From assembly GCA_013298985.1 (NCBI GenBank), contig JAAFJS010000004.1:1-64000 (forward strand): 64,000 bases of DNA, read 5' to 3'. Positions 52,429-62,978 of the stretch are shown in pieces. The notes beneath the pieces were generated by a model that was given only the letters and a program-made list of their open reading frames with translations, was not told where the DNA came from and did no database searches. Both the position numbers and the translations under genes were made by a program. This DNA comes from Cytophagales bacterium. GTDB lineage: Bacteria; Bacteroidota; Bacteroidia; Cytophagales; Thermoflexibacteraceae. The number at the start of each line of letters is the position of its first letter. Within the stretch, counting starts at the first letter, position 1.

Positions 52429-53274
52429 ATGTTGTTTAAAATAAAGCATACTACACATTATTTGTATTCGTCAGAGGTGTTTTTAGAGCCACATTTATTG
52501 CGGGTGGTGCCGCGCACTGACGCATACCAAGCACTGAAAACCTTTGACTTGGAGATTTCGCCACTTCCTACGGTCAAAAACGAAAAAGTAGGACTCAATA
52601 ATCCTAACGATTATATGCTTTGGTTTGAGGGAAAAACCAAAGAACTGAAAATTATGGCAACTTCGGTGGTGGCGGTGTCCAACCCCAATCCGTTCGGTTT
52701 TGTGATTTTTCCTTTTACTGCCACCCAGCTACCCATGCGCTATGCTGACCAGATTCACGAGCAACTTATTCCTTACCTGATGCCTCTGAGCAAAGATGAA
52801 AAAGTACAAAAAACTGCGAAGGAATTGATGTTAGATATTGATTTTCAGACCTTACCATTTGTGATGCACTTGGCGCGGTTTATCTATAAAAATTTTGCAC
52901 CAGAAAAAGCACGCCCCAATGTTCCTCCTATTGCGCCTGAACTTACCTTAGAAAAAAAGTCAGGTTCGCACAAAGATTTGGCTTATTTGCAGATGACGCT
53001 TTGTCGTGAGGCAGGCATTGCCACGCGCTACGTAAACGGCTATTACCTTGATGATGAGGACAAAAAATACCTGCACGCGTGGGTGGAAGTTTATCTGCCT
53101 GGGGGCGGTTGGAAGGGGTTTGATGGTACAATAGGCATGGCAGTAGGCGATAGGCACATTGTGATTTCTTCTGCGATTTCTCCTTCACTTACCAATCTGG
53201 TGGTGGGAACTTTTAGGGGCAACGCCCACTCACACTTGGAAACGGAAATTGAAATTACGCCCATGTCTTTGTGA
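52429..53274 (+). CDS. Transglutaminase-like protein lacking the catalytic Cys
   Basis: A 281-residue protein with the bacterial transglutaminase N-terminal beta domain (HTTHYLYSSEVFLEPHLLRVVPR) followed by the transglutaminase/protease core (CREAGIATRYVNGY, LHAWVEVYLPGGGWKGFDGT). His216 and Asp232 of the triad are in place, but the Cys motif (G-x-C-x-D-x-A) reads GSHKDLA, with His181 at the nucleophile site. Catalysis by the usual thiol mechanism is therefore unlikely. It follows the channel gene by 12 nt, implying co-expression. Confidence 0.82.
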   Translation: MLFKIKHTTHYLYSSEVFLEPHLLRVVPRTDAYQALKTFDLEISPLPTVKNEKVGLNNPNDYMLWFEGKTKELKIMATSVVAVSNPNPFGFVIFPFTATQLPMRYADQIHEQLIPYLMPLSKDEKVQKTAKELMLDIDFQTLPFVMHLARFIYKNFAPEKARPNVPPIAPELTLEKKSGSHKDLAYLQMTLCREAGIATRYVNGYYLDDEDKKYLHAWVEVYLPGGGWKGFDGTIGMAVGDRHIVISSAISPSLTNLVVGTFRGNAHSHLETEIEITPMSL

Positions 53275-53318
53275 GTTGAAAAGTTATTTTCGCAAGAAGT
53301 CTAATAAAATGTATTTTA

Positions 53319-53463
53319 ATGCCGTTAGGCATGACCGTTTTGTAGAGAAATCAGATTTTTTTCATCAAAGTTCTGTAGGAACGAAACCAAAGAGGTGCCG
53401 TTCCTATGGAACTTGGTGGATAGGGTGTCCTTTTTTTCTACAAAACTGTCGTCCCTCTGGGAC
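53319..53463. repeat. Palindromic element E with variable-stem hairpins
   Basis: Outer arms GTTTTGTAGA (53337-53346) and TCTACAAAAC (53437-53446). Hairpins: ATGCC-GTTA-GGCAT (53319-53332), GTTC-TGTAG-GAAC (53370-53382), GTTCC-TAT-GGAAC (53400-53412) and GTCCC-TCT-GGGAC (53451-53463). It fills much of the 287-bp gap between the transglutaminase-like gene and ilvD; no gene seen. Confidence 0.78.
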
Positions 53464-53561
53464 TTTAAGAATTTCATTTGATAAGTCCGTAATAACTTTC
53501 TAAAAATCAAAAATCTTAACCCCTTGTTAATAAAAACTATGTCTTACTGCTTCATTATCAA

Positions 53562-55244
53562 TTAGTTATCTGTTGTACAGCCTTCAGAAGCTGAGTTTAC
53601 ACTTTTGGCATACTTATATAAAACGCCAGATGCTATACGCAAAGGAGGCTGCACCCACGCTTTTTTTCTGCGTTCCAGTTCTTCCTCGCTAATAAGCATA
53701 TCCAAGCGGTGATTAATCGCGTCAATGACAATTTGGTCGCCCGTCTGCACCAATGCCAAGCTGCCGCCCACCTGCGCTTCGGGTGTGATATGCCCCACCA
53801 CAAACCCATGCGTACCACCAGAAAACCTACCGTCAGTGATGAGTGCAACGCTATTTCCCAATCCTGCGCCCATGATTGCTGCTGTTGGTTTGAGCATTTC
53901 GGGCATACCTGGTGCGCCTTTGGGGCCATTGTAGCGAATCACAATCACATCTCCCGCCTGTACCACACCAGAGGAAATGGCTACTAATAAATCTTTTTCA
54001 TAGTCAAAAACCCTTGCTACTCCTTTAAAAACTTCGCCTTCCTTACCTGTAATTTTTGCCACTGCACCTTCGGGGGCGAGGTTTCCATACAGAATTTGGA
54101 TATGTCCTGTCTTTTTGATTGCTTTTTCAAAAGGCATGATAATTTCCTGTCCCTCTGTCAAATAAGGCGCATTTGCCAAATTTTCTTTCATCGTTTTTCC
54201 TGTAACTGTCATGCAATCACCATGAATGTAACCCGCTTCGTACATCATTTTCATCACCGCTTGCACGCCGCCCACATTGCAGAGGTCTTCCATCATATAT
54301 TTTCCGCTTGGCTTCAAATCTGCCAATAGAGGCGTTTTATCCGAAATGCGCTGAAAATCCTTCAAAGTCAGGTTAATACCAATGGTTTTTGCCATAGCAA
54401 TTAAATGCAAAACGGCATTGGTCGAGCCGCCCAAAACCATCACCATCGTCAGCGCATTCTCGAAAGCCTCAAAAGTCATGATGTCTTTTGGCTTGATGTC
54501 ATGCTCCAAAATATGGTAAATATATTTGCCAACTGCCTCACATTCAAGCCCTTTGAGTGGGCTGAGGGCAGGAAAAGATGAGCTATTAGGTAAGCTCATG
54601 CCCAATGCCTCTATTGCCGTAGCCATCGTATTGGCGGTGTACATACCTCCACACGCGCCCGCGCCAGGAACGGAATTTTGGATAACGCCCTTATATTCTT
54701 CTGGGGTGATATTGCCTTTTATTTTTTTGCCATAAGCCTCAAAAGCAGTAATAATATCCAGTTTTTTATCTTTGTACTGCCCATAATCATATTTTCCTGA
54801 TGCAATCGTACCGCCGTAGATAACAATAGAAGGGCGATTCAGCCTACCAATAGCCATCATTGCACCAGGCATATTTTTGTCGCAACCTACCAGCGCAACC
54901 ACGCCGTCGTAGTTTTGACCACCCACAATCGTTTCTATCGAATCCGCTATCACCTCGCGAGAAACCAGAGAATAACGCATCTGGTCTGTGCCATTGGTCA
55001 TACCATCAGAAACTCCTATCGTATTGAAAGTCAAGCCAATGAGCTTGCTTGCATGAATACTTGCCTTGACTTTGGTGGCGAGCATATTCAGGTGCATATT
55101 GCAGGGATTACCTTCGTAACCTGTGCTGGCAATGCCTACTTGCGCCTTGCTCATGTCTTCCTCTTTGAGTCCTATGCCGTAAAGCATCGCTTGTGCTGCA
55201 GGCAGGTCTTCATCTTGGGTGAAAGTTTTGCTGTATTTGTTCAT
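53562..55244 (-). CDS. ilvD: Dihydroxy-acid dehydratase
   Basis: Start at 55244 ([15 protein letters not shown]), 560 residues; the longer track ORF runs into non-coding DNA. The enzyme dehydrates 2,3-dihydroxyisovalerate and its homologue in valine, leucine and isoleucine synthesis; its product 2-oxoisovalerate also feeds panB, encoded 3 kb away. Iron-sulfur ligand cysteines are visible in [17 protein letters not shown] and [11 protein letters not shown]. No other ilv genes are nearby. Confidence 0.96.
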   Translation of the reverse strand: MNKYSKTFTQDEDLPAAQAMLYGIGLKEEDMSKAQVGIASTGYEGNPCNMHLNMLATKVKASIHASKLIGLTFNTIGVSDGMTNGTDQMRYSLVSREVIADSIETIVGGQNYDGVVALVGCDKNMPGAMMAIGRLNRPSIVIYGGTIASGKYDYGQYKDKKLDIITAFEAYGKKIKGNITPEEYKGVIQNSVPGAGACGGMYTANTMATAIEALGMSLPNSSSFPALSPLKGLECEAVGKYIYHILEHDIKPKDIMTFEAFENALTMVMVLGGSTNAVLHLIAMAKTIGINLTLKDFQRISDKTPLLADLKPSGKYMMEDLCNVGGVQAVMKMMYEAGYIHGDCMTVTGKTMKENLANAPYLTEGQEIIMPFEKAIKKTGHIQILYGNLAPEGAVAKITGKEGEVFKGVARVFDYEKDLLVAISSGVVQAGDVIVIRYNGPKGAPGMPEMLKPTAAIMGAGLGNSVALITDGRFSGGTHGFVVGHITPEAQVGGSLALVQTGDQIVIDAINHRLDMLISEEELERRKKAWVQPPLRIASGVLYKYAKSVNSASEGCTTDN

Positions 55245-55399
55245 AAGTTTAAAAAAATTTACAGCCAAAATTAAAAATCTATTTGATAGTTTCCAAATGG
55301 TGGCGTATAATATCCCTGCAAAAAATTTCACTTTCCACTCCAAAAAGTCCAATGATTTGCGTAAATTTGTTGATTCAGTACACTCAAATATCTGTTTTT

Positions 55400-56254
55400 A
55401 TGATTATTGCCAATCCCATTTATGATGCCGTATTCAAGTACCTGTTGGAAGACTTGGAGATAGCCCGCGAGCTACTTTCTACCATCTTGGGCGAGGAAAT
55501 CATAGACATTTCCATTAAACCACAGGAAACCAGTAGTGAGAGTTTAGCCTACAGCTTGACCGTATTTCGCCTTGATTTTAAGGCAGTTATCAAAACAGAT
55601 ACAGGAGAAGAAAAGAAAATATTGATAGAACTACAAAAAGCAAAACACCTTTTTGATGTCATGCGGTTTCGTCGCTATTTGGGGGAAAACTATAGGCAGG
55701 ACGACCAAACCACGAAAACCATAGATGGAGAAGTAGAAAAAACGGCTTTGCCTATCTTGACTATCTATTTCTTAGGTTTCAAATTAGCAAATGTTACCGC
55801 CCCTATTTTAAAAGTCAATAGGGTTTATCAAAATGCAGTAACAGGGGAGATTTTGGAGGTCAAGGAGGCATTCGTGGAGCAGCTCACTCACGACAGCTAC
55901 ACTATACAAATTCCGCGTTTGAAAATCGTGATGCAGAGCAAATTAGAAAAAGTATTGCAAGTATTTAGCCAGGAATTTAGGACAGAAGATATCCACAAAT
56001 TGAACTTTCAGGGCGACACCTCTGAGCCATTGGTCAAAAAAGTGGTGGACAAACTACTGCGCGCCGTTTCCAGCAATGAAATCAGGAAGCAGATGGAAAT
56101 AGAGGACGAGATAGACCATGTTTTTGAACGGGAATTGAAGAAAAAAGATAAGATAATAGAAGAAGAAAGAAGACAAAAAGAAGAAGAAAGAAGACAAAAA
56201 GAAGCCCTATTAAAAGAATTAGAGGAGCTAAAAAAGAAACTTAGAGGTGAGTAG
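55400..56254 (+). CDS. Rpn/PD-(D/E)XK transposase-like protein with coiled-coil tail
   Basis: Start at 55400 (MIIANPIYDAVFKYLLED), 284 residues. It belongs to the Rpn-related PDDEXK nuclease families: FRLDFKAVIKTDTGEEKKILIELQKAK contains the Asp and Glu-x-Gln metal-site pattern. The C-terminal 45 residues are a charged coiled coil with an exactly duplicated heptad EEERRQK. A distinct subfamily from the one at 2025-2852. Possible roles are recombination-promoting nuclease or defence toxin. Confidence 0.82.
   Translation: MIIANPIYDAVFKYLLEDLEIARELLSTILGEEIIDISIKPQETSSESLAYSLTVFRLDFKAVIKTDTGEEKKILIELQKAKHLFDVMRFRRYLGENYRQDDQTTKTIDGEVEKTALPILTIYFLGFKLANVTAPILKVNRVYQNAVTGEILEVKEAFVEQLTHDSYTIQIPRLKIVMQSKLEKVLQVFSQEFRTEDIHKLNFQGDTSEPLVKKVVDKLLRAVSSNEIRKQMEIEDEIDHVFERELKKKDKIIEEERRQKEEERRQKEALLKELEELKKKLRGE
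56159..56200. repeat. 21-bp perfect tandem duplication in the Rpn-type gene
   Basis: Two identical units encode EEERRQK (56159-56179 and 56180-56200), which lengthens the coiled coil by exactly one heptad. Confidence 0.92.
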
Positions 56255-56377
56255 AGTAAAAGACCATTTCCAAACCCTTGTTTGGGGTTGCTTATTCATA
56301 TTAACATAAATTTTTTCTTCTCAATTTTCTTAGGCTATTTTGTATAAAACAATTAAAAACGCATAAAAATCAAAAAT

Positions 56378-57199
56378 ATGTCTGTTCATCAAGGCACAAA
56401 CCTTAAAAAAGTTACCACGCATCAGCTCCAAGAAATGAAAGCGCGAGGAGAAAAAATAGCGATGCTCACTGCTTATGACTACTCAACTGCGCGTATCGTG
56501 GATGCGGCGGGAATTGACGTGATTTTGGTGGGAGATTCCGCCTCTAACGTTATGGCGGGCAATGAAACTACCTTGCCCATGAGTTTAGAACAGATGATTT
56601 ACCATGCTTCTTCGGTTATCAAAGCGGTAAGTAGAGCTTTTGTAGTAGTAGATTTACCTTTTGGAACGTATCAAGGCAATTCCATGGAGGCTCTGCATTC
56701 CGCGATTCGGATTATGAAGGAAGCGGGCGCGCACGCCGTCAAAATGGAAGGTGGTGCAGAAATCAAAGAGTCCGTAGATAGGGTATTGAGTGCAGGGATT
56801 CCTGTGATGGGGCATTTGGGGCTTACTCCACAGTCTATTTTTAAGTTTGGGACGTACTCTGTCAGGGCAAAAGAGGAAGAAGAAGCGCAAAAGTTGGTGG
56901 CAGATGCCCATTTGTTGCAAAATTGTGGTTGTTTTGGTATTGTCTTAGAGAAAATTCCCGCGGCATTGGCAAAGCAAGTATCTGAATCACTGACGATTCC
57001 CACGATTGGGATTGGCGCAGGGGCAGGCACTGACGGTCAGGTTTTGGTCATTCACGATATGCTTGGCATTAACAAAGAGTTCAAACCCAGATTCTTACGC
57101 CGTTATGCTGACCTTCATTCAGTAATGACAGAGGCAATCCAGCACTACGTGAAAGACATCAAAGACCAGAGCTTTCCCAATGAGCAGGAATCCTACTAA
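56378..57199 (+). CDS. panB: 3-methyl-2-oxobutanoate hydroxymethyltransferase
   Basis: A 273-residue TIM-barrel enzyme forming ketopantoate from 2-oxoisovalerate and methylene-tetrahydrofolate, the first step of pantothenate and CoA synthesis. Metal and substrate motifs [40 protein letters not shown] and GHLGLTPQS are present. The length is normal. Convergent with dut. Confidence 0.96.
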   Translation: MSVHQGTNLKKVTTHQLQEMKARGEKIAMLTAYDYSTARIVDAAGIDVILVGDSASNVMAGNETTLPMSLEQMIYHASSVIKAVSRAFVVVDLPFGTYQGNSMEALHSAIRIMKEAGAHAVKMEGGAEIKESVDRVLSAGIPVMGHLGLTPQSIFKFGTYSVRAKEEEEAQKLVADAHLLQNCGCFGIVLEKIPAALAKQVSESLTIPTIGIGAGAGTDGQVLVIHDMLGINKEFKPRFLRRYADLHSVMTEAIQHYVKDIKDQSFPNEQESY

Positions 57200-57206
57200 A
57201 AATAAT

Positions 57207-57641
57207 TTACTTAATTCCAGTGCTTCCATAACCACCTGTACCTCGTTCTGTTTCAGTAAGTTGGCTTGTATTTTCCCAGATTATCCTTTCATGCTTGCTC
57301 ACCACCATTTGGGCAATTCGCAAGCCACTTTCTATGGTAAAATCTTGGTCAGAAAGATTGACTAACAGCACTTTAATCTCCCCGCGATAGTCCGCATCAA
57401 CCGTTCCTGGGGAGTTTAGAACCGAAATGCCATTCTTGAGGGCAAGCCCACTGCGCGGACGAATCTGCGCCTCATAACCTTGTGGCAGCTCTATGTATAA
57501 ACCCGTGGGAATTAAGGCTCTCTGTAAGGGTTTGAGAATGATTGATGCCTCCATAAATGCCATTAAGTCCAAGCCCGCCGACTGCTCAGTTTGGTACTGT
57601 GGCAGAGGGTGATTGGACTGATTGATGACTTTGACAATCAT
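57207..57641 (-). CDS. dut: dUTP diphosphatase
   Basis: A 144-residue trimeric dUTPase that removes dUTP and supplies dUMP for thymidylate synthesis. All five motifs are present: [39 protein letters not shown] and [10 protein letters not shown]. It follows the aminopeptidase P gene by 21 nt on the same strand. panB ends 7 bp away in convergent orientation. Confidence 0.97.
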   Translation of the reverse strand: MIVKVINQSNHPLPQYQTEQSAGLDLMAFMEASIILKPLQRALIPTGLYIELPQGYEAQIRPRSGLALKNGISVLNSPGTVDADYRGEIKVLLVNLSDQDFTIESGLRIAQMVVSKHERIIWENTSQLTETERGTGGYGSTGIK

Positions 57642-57662
57642 AAAAAAGATGATTTAAGTAGT

Positions 57663-59297
57663 TTATTTATCTTCTAACTTTGGCAACACCAAATCGTTTA
57701 ACGGACTTTTTTCCTTCATCAGAGCCTCTATTTCGTCCCATTTACGCGGCGCAAGCGCAGAAAGATTTTCGTAGCCAGTAGCTGTGATGAGAATATCATC
57801 TTCGATTCGAACAGCAATCCCCCACCATTTGGGGTCGCAAGGACTTCCATTTGGAATGTAAATGCCTGGTTCTACGGTAATTACACTATTCACTTTTAAT
57901 TCGCCATACGTTCCTCTGTCATGCACATCTAAGCCCAAATAGTGCGAAGTGCCATGTGGAAAATAGCTGTGTGCTTCTTTTTCTGACTTGATGATGCCAA
58001 GTGCAAACAAGCCTTTGTTGATAATTTCCTGCGCCTTTGTGTGCGGAGCATTGAAAGGAAGGTTGGGTTTACACAGCTTAATAGCCTCATCTTGTGCCTG
58101 ATACACCAAATTATAAATTGCTTTTTGTTCTTCGGAAAACTTGCCATTTGCGGGGATAGTGCGCGTTACATCTGCCGTATAGCCATGGTATTCTGCGCCT
58201 ACGTCCATCAGCACCATTTGTTTATTCCCCACCATGAGCCTATTATTCTCAATATAGTGAAGCACGCACCCATTATTTCCTGCGCCGACAATAGACGGAT
58301 AGCCCTCATACTCAGACCCATACCTGCGATACACATATTCGTGAATCCCCTGAATCTCCATCTCTGACATTTCGGGAGTCATTGCCTTCATCACCTCGCG
58401 TTGGGCAATGCAAGAAATGCGAATTGCTTTTCGCAAAAGCCCAATTTCTTCTGTGGTTTTACTTTCGCGCAAGTAGTTCATCACCTCGTCCAGCGAATAG
58501 CCATCTATATTAGTTTTCGTAATTTTTTCTTTGACTTTATTTCTGTCCTCATTGGTTTTTGCCTCCAAGAAATCAATAAAAATCTTATCGGATTGGAGGC
58601 TCTTGTAGAAATTGACATACCTACCTATTACTTGGGCAACATTTGCGCTGTTTTCCACAGGAGTCGTGGTAATCATTTCGTAGAGTTTGAATTTATTTGC
58701 GTCATAGTCAGCAGGCACGCTCGCCTTTGCGCGAAACTGCTGTATCAAGTCATGGGCATCAGCAGGGTCATCTTGTTTGTCGCGGTCGTCATTAAAAAAT
58801 TCAGTAAATAAAACCTTATTAAATTTTTTGAAATCAAGGGCAAAATCTTTGAAATCAACATTTTGATAGACTGTTTGAAAACCCAATTTTGTTTTTACAC
58901 CTTCTTTTCCCAGCCTTTTGCCATTCCACATTTCCATACGCGGGTCGCGCGGCTGAGTAAAAATCACCTCATCATATTTTTCTCCTTTGCTATTTTCCTG
59001 TACTTCTGTAAAAATCAAAAGCACCGAATTAGGTTCATTATAGCCTGTAAGGTAGTAAAAATCAGGGTTTTGATGGAAATGGAAATCTACATCATTGGCG
59101 CGATTGCGGATAGAGTTGGCAAAAAAGATAGCTACTGACTGAGGCGGCAGTGCTTTCCTCAGCATCGCCCTGCGTTCTTTGTGAAAAGTGGCGGGGAGAA
59201 AATCCTTGGGCGTATTTTCGTCCATTTCTTGGGCAAAGCTCGCCAGATTAATAGATACAAATAAAAAGACGAAAGATAATTTTTTTAAGGTATTCAT
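57663..59297 (-). CDS. Secreted Xaa-Pro aminopeptidase (M24B)
   Basis: Start at 59297 (MNTLKKLSFVFLFVS) with a signal peptide ending near ASFAQ; 544 residues. The C-terminal pita-bread domain has the five metal ligands: MDVGAEYHGYTADVTR (two Asp), HGTSHYLGLD (His), TVEPGIYI (Glu) and RIEDDIL (Glu). It would remove N-terminal residues preceding proline from peptides outside the cytoplasm. The exported form is unusual compared with cytoplasmic PepP. It lies between the CpsB-like and dut genes. Confidence 0.92.
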   Translation of the reverse strand: MNTLKKLSFVFLFVSINLASFAQEMDENTPKDFLPATFHKERRAMLRKALPPQSVAIFFANSIRNRANDVDFHFHQNPDFYYLTGYNEPNSVLLIFTEVQENSKGEKYDEVIFTQPRDPRMEMWNGKRLGKEGVKTKLGFQTVYQNVDFKDFALDFKKFNKVLFTEFFNDDRDKQDDPADAHDLIQQFRAKASVPADYDANKFKLYEMITTTPVENSANVAQVIGRYVNFYKSLQSDKIFIDFLEAKTNEDRNKVKEKITKTNIDGYSLDEVMNYLRESKTTEEIGLLRKAIRISCIAQREVMKAMTPEMSEMEIQGIHEYVYRRYGSEYEGYPSIVGAGNNGCVLHYIENNRLMVGNKQMVLMDVGAEYHGYTADVTRTIPANGKFSEEQKAIYNLVYQAQDEAIKLCKPNLPFNAPHTKAQEIINKGLFALGIIKSEKEAHSYFPHGTSHYLGLDVHDRGTYGELKVNSVITVEPGIYIPNGSPCDPKWWGIAVRIEDDILITATGYENLSALAPRKWDEIEALMKEKSPLNDLVLPKLEDK

Positions 59298-59358
59298 TAG
59301 AAAATTTGCTTTTGATGACATAATGAGGCAAAAATAAGATTTTTTTTGATTTTCCTAA

Positions 59359-60093
59359 CTATAACGTATTGTTTAGCAAGTCCAATTTCAAAGCCTTCTT
59401 GTAGTAGGCATTGACCCTTGCTTCCTGCATGGCTTTGAGGTGTCTTTCACCATGGCAATCACTTCCCAAAAAGTTAATCATCTTATTATCAATGAGTTTC
59501 TCCGCCATAGTTTTGGACTGAGAGGAATAGTACCCCACTAAGGAATTTGTATTTACCTGAAAAAGAACACCTTTACTATACCATTTTTTTAGTTTGTCAA
59601 AGCTATCATACAGATAAATATAGCGTTCGGGGTGCGCCAAAACGGGTTTGTACCCCTGAGATTGGAGCATAAAAACGGCATTGTCGAAATGGGGAGAGGC
59701 GTTCATATAGGAGGTTTCGAAAAGCACGTATTTTTCACTCACGCAGAGGAGTTTTTCTTTTCTGTCCAGTTTCTCGATAAATCCTTCGTCCAGGTAATAT
59801 TCGGCGGCAGCGGCAATTTCTATCTCGATACCCAGCGTTTTGATGATGTCATTGAGTTTGTCCAATTTATCAAAAATAATTTCAGGCGTATTTTTATAGA
59901 AATCTTGCATGATGTGGGGCGTAGTAATGAGTTTTTTGTAGCCCATTTCCACAAATTTTTTGACCAAAGCTATAGAATCCTCCATATTTTTGGAGCCGTC
60001 ATCAATCGCGGGAAGCAAGTGCGAGTGCATATCTACCTGTAATTCAGCGATATAGCTTTGCTCTGCTTTTTTCTTCTTGAATAAGGATAACAT
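59359..60093 (-). CDS. CpsB/CapC-family tyrosine phosphatase (PHP domain)
   Basis: A 244-residue PHP-fold metal-dependent phosphatase of the CpsB family, which dephosphorylates capsule or exopolysaccharide co-polymerase tyrosine kinases. Metal ligands are in DMHSHLLPAIDDGSKN, TTPHIM, LAHPERY and GSDCHG. No Wzc-type kinase or polysaccharide genes are adjacent, but manC and the GT4 gene in this window show related functions in the cell. Confidence 0.9.
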   Translation of the reverse strand: MLSLFKKKKAEQSYIAELQVDMHSHLLPAIDDGSKNMEDSIALVKKFVEMGYKKLITTPHIMQDFYKNTPEIIFDKLDKLNDIIKTLGIEIEIAAAAEYYLDEGFIEKLDRKEKLLCVSEKYVLFETSYMNASPHFDNAVFMLQSQGYKPVLAHPERYIYLYDSFDKLKKWYSKGVLFQVNTNSLVGYYSSQSKTMAEKLIDNKMINFLGSDCHGERHLKAMQEARVNAYYKKALKLDLLNNTL

Positions 60094-60227
60094 ACGTACA
60101 GTAGTTTTGAGGGTTTAAAAGCTTTTTACACAATATTGATTATAAATTTACTACTTACAAATTTACTTCCAATCTGGTGAAAAATGGCACGAATACTTTT
60201 CACCAGCTTTTCCCAAAACCGCCCAAC

Positions 60228-61700
60228 TCAATCCGCCCATTTCCAATCTCCTGCAATCTTCAAAGGCGTTTTTAGGTCATTTTCTATCAGAAATTTCTTT
60301 GTTGTTTCCGAATCCATACGCTTTACAGGTAGCGCATCAGCATTTGCCAAGTCGTACATAATCATAGAAATAAAACGTACAGAATTGCGTATATGTTTTT
60401 CATTTACCAAGCTAAAAGCATCACAATCAGCATGATAGCATCTGTAAATTACAGCATCTAACCTGCCCATGAAGCCAAGTGTAGGCACGCCTTCGAGCAT
60501 GAAAGGTTGGTGGTCGCTGTGTAGCCCTGCGCGACTGGCAAAGGTGTTTTTGTACGTGCTATCTACCGCACTGATTTTCTGACCGATAGCCTTGAAAAAG
60601 GCTTCGGTCTGTGGCGCACCTGCTGAGTTGATGCCCACAGGATTGCCCGTTGCGTCCAAATTTACCATGTATTTTACTTGCTCAATCGTCCCTTTTTCTT
60701 TGTACTCATCGACCATCGCACGCGAGCCAAGCAAGCCTTGTTCCTCGCCCATAAACATCACAAATTCCAAGGTGCGTTTGGTTTTGAGATTTAAAGCCTT
60801 GAAAGTGCGTGCAATATCCAAGATAGCAAACGAGCCAATGCCGTTGTCGATAGCTCCAGTGGATAAATCCCAAGAGTCCAAATGTCCGCCAATGATGATT
60901 TTTTCATTGGGCAAGGTCGTGCCTTTTATTGTGCCAATGACGTTGCGCGCCCTGATGACTTCGCTTTTGTTGGTCATGTTGATTTGCGCCTTGACCTTTT
61001 CAGTTTTCAGGCGTTCTCTCAGCACCAAGCCGTCTTCCTTGGTAATAGAAACGGCAGGAATCGGGTTCAATTTGCCTGTAACTGAGGCAGTTCCAGTCAA
61101 TAAAATCCTGCCTGCGGGTTGGTTAATCGCAATCACACCCACCGCGCCGTACTGAATCGCCAAAGCCGTTTTCTCAGAACGGTGCAGGTTATATTTGGCA
61201 TTGCTTTCCTCCCAAACACCAATGTAAACCAGCGCAATTTTACCCTTTACCGCGTCGCCTTTTTCTTTGAAATCTTCTGCCAGCCCATTGCCCAAGTCTA
61301 TAATTTCGGCAGTAACAGATGACTTGACAGGCGAATGTGCCAGCGTTGCGGTGCTAAGGGGCGCAAACTCATCATTTTTCCCTGAGGAAACCTGCAAAGA
61401 AACCGTTTCTCTCGCCCATGCCTCCACATCAAACTCATGAAAACGTACCTCAAAACCATAGCTTTTGAGCAAATCGTAAGCATATTGTTCTGCCTTTTTG
61501 CCGTTTTCGCTTCCTGTGAGGCGATGACCAATCGTCTTGCTTGCTTCTCCCAAAGTGCTGTACGCCTTGGAGTTAGCCAATACTTCTTGGTTGATTTTTT
61601 GAAAAATATTTTCTTCTTTTTTCGCTTGTTGCTGAGAAGTTTTGCACGCAAAAGGGAAAAACAAAAGTGTTACTAAAATGAGTGTGTATTGTTTTTTCAT
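60228..61700 (-). CDS. M28-family metallopeptidase, lipoprotein, with PA domain
   Basis: About 490 residues (start at 61700 or, three codons up, 61709). The N-terminus is a lipoprotein signal (LLFFPFACKTSQ). A protease-associated (PA) domain (about 130-250) interrupts the catalytic domain, as in related carboxypeptidase Q-type enzymes. Zinc ligands are in GGHLDSWD, GAIDNGIGS, MGEEQGLLGSRAM, DATGNPVG and YHADCDAF. It would release amino acids from peptides in the periplasm or on the cell surface. Divergent from the VWA gene with only 56 bp between starts. Confidence 0.92.
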   Translation of the reverse strand: MKKQYTLILVTLLFFPFACKTSQQQAKKEENIFQKINQEVLANSKAYSTLGEASKTIGHRLTGSENGKKAEQYAYDLLKSYGFEVRFHEFDVEAWARETVSLQVSSGKNDEFAPLSTATLAHSPVKSSVTAEIIDLGNGLAEDFKEKGDAVKGKIALVYIGVWEESNAKYNLHRSEKTALAIQYGAVGVIAINQPAGRILLTGTASVTGKLNPIPAVSITKEDGLVLRERLKTEKVKAQINMTNKSEVIRARNVIGTIKGTTLPNEKIIIGGHLDSWDLSTGAIDNGIGSFAILDIARTFKALNLKTKRTLEFVMFMGEEQGLLGSRAMVDEYKEKGTIEQVKYMVNLDATGNPVGINSAGAPQTEAFFKAIGQKISAVDSTYKNTFASRAGLHSDHQPFMLEGVPTLGFMGRLDAVIYRCYHADCDAFSLVNEKHIRNSVRFISMIMYDLANADALPVKRMDSETTKKFLIENDLKTPLKIAGDWKWAD

Positions 61701-61756
61701 AGTATTCATTGACTTTTTGCCAAATTAAGCAATCAAAAGTAAAAACAATACAACAG

Positions 61757-62971
61757 ATGAAAATATTTTTACCCCTTATTTTTTTACTTTTCTGTAACTT
61801 CATTTTTGCACAAAATATAAAAACTTCATTTTCAAGTATTTATCAGTTAGATACTACCTCTGTATCGCAAGCCCGCCACGCGATAAAAATGCAATTTGGA
61901 GAAACTGATTTTTCCATTTCCCCCAAAAAAGAATGGGAAGAATTAGCAAAAGCAAATCATATTTCTATCAAGATGTATTATTCTAAATTTCCACAAAACA
62001 TTGATTTTCAAACTAATACACAAAAAATACTCAATGATAAACGCATACAAAACTTATTGGAGCAACTGCCCATATTAAGCCAAAAAACAATATATTTAGA
62101 AATGATAGGACAAGAGAACTGTGAAAATGTAGCACAAGCCAGTGCTTTATTTCATGGTTTTTTGATTGATTACGAAGTAGAAAAACCTACGCCAACCCAA
62201 AGTTTTCAGCCACCTTTGGAAACTAAAAATACGAGTAATGTACCTGATTTACAGACCAATAACTTTGAACGTTTTGATATTTCGCACGTCAATAATGAGT
62301 TTGCGAAAGAGGTCAGACAAAAACATATAGGCAAGGATTCTACTTCTTACTTGGTTTTTGAGAGAAATATTACCGCATGGGATAGTGTGGTGATTGTGGC
62401 GGACTGGACATCAAGTATGTATCCTTTTACCCTCCAACTGCTGATTTGGCAGGTGCAAAATAAGAAAAATGCAAGCAAAATTTTGGGTTATATATTTTTT
62501 AATGATGGCGATAAAACGCCTGATAATCAGAAGAAAATAGGGCAAACTGGCGGAATCTATGTGAGCAATTCGCCTTCCCTCGCTGCCGCATTGGAAAAAA
62601 TGGGGGAGTGCAAAAGGAACGGCAATGGTGGCGGTGATTTTGCAGAAAATAATATAGAGGCTTTGCTGATGGCTATTCAGCAGTTTCCGCAGGCAAAGAG
62701 TTTTGTAATGATTGCGGATAACTATGGCAAAATCAAAGACTTAGCTCTATCATCACAACTTACAAAACCCATTCATATCATCTTGGCGCGTATGCCCGCC
62801 TTTCAGCACCTGACTGAGGACTACCTCGAAGTTGCCCTGCAAACAGGAGGCTCTCTGCATCTCAAACTATCTGATTATCAGACTACTGAGGAATTAAAAG
62901 ACTTGCTTGATGCTGTCAAATCGCTGAAAGAGGAAAAGTCCAGCAAAAAGAAGAAAAAGCAAAAAAATTAA
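61757..62971 (+). CDS. Secreted VWA-like domain protein
   Basis: Start at 61757 (MKIFLPLIFLLFCNF), with a signal peptide ending near IFAQN; 404 residues. The N-terminal 170 residues are not recognised. From about 220 a von Willebrand A-like domain shows a MIDAS motif (VADWTSSM, pattern DxTxS), then GGDFAENNIEAL and FVMIADNYGKI. The C-terminus is a Lys-rich tail. Metal-dependent binding in the periplasm is likely. Its stop is 7 bp from the convergent ABC gene. Confidence 0.78.
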   Translation: MKIFLPLIFLLFCNFIFAQNIKTSFSSIYQLDTTSVSQARHAIKMQFGETDFSISPKKEWEELAKANHISIKMYYSKFPQNIDFQTNTQKILNDKRIQNLLEQLPILSQKTIYLEMIGQENCENVAQASALFHGFLIDYEVEKPTPTQSFQPPLETKNTSNVPDLQTNNFERFDISHVNNEFAKEVRQKHIGKDSTSYLVFERNITAWDSVVIVADWTSSMYPFTLQLLIWQVQNKKNASKILGYIFFNDGDKTPDNQKKIGQTGGIYVSNSPSLAAALEKMGECKRNGNGGGDFAENNIEALLMAIQQFPQAKSFVMIADNYGKIKDLALSSQLTKPIHIILARMPAFQHLTEDYLEVALQTGGSLHLKLSDYQTTEELKDLLDAVKSLKEEKSSKKKKKQKN

Positions 62972-62978
62972 TCCTGAT

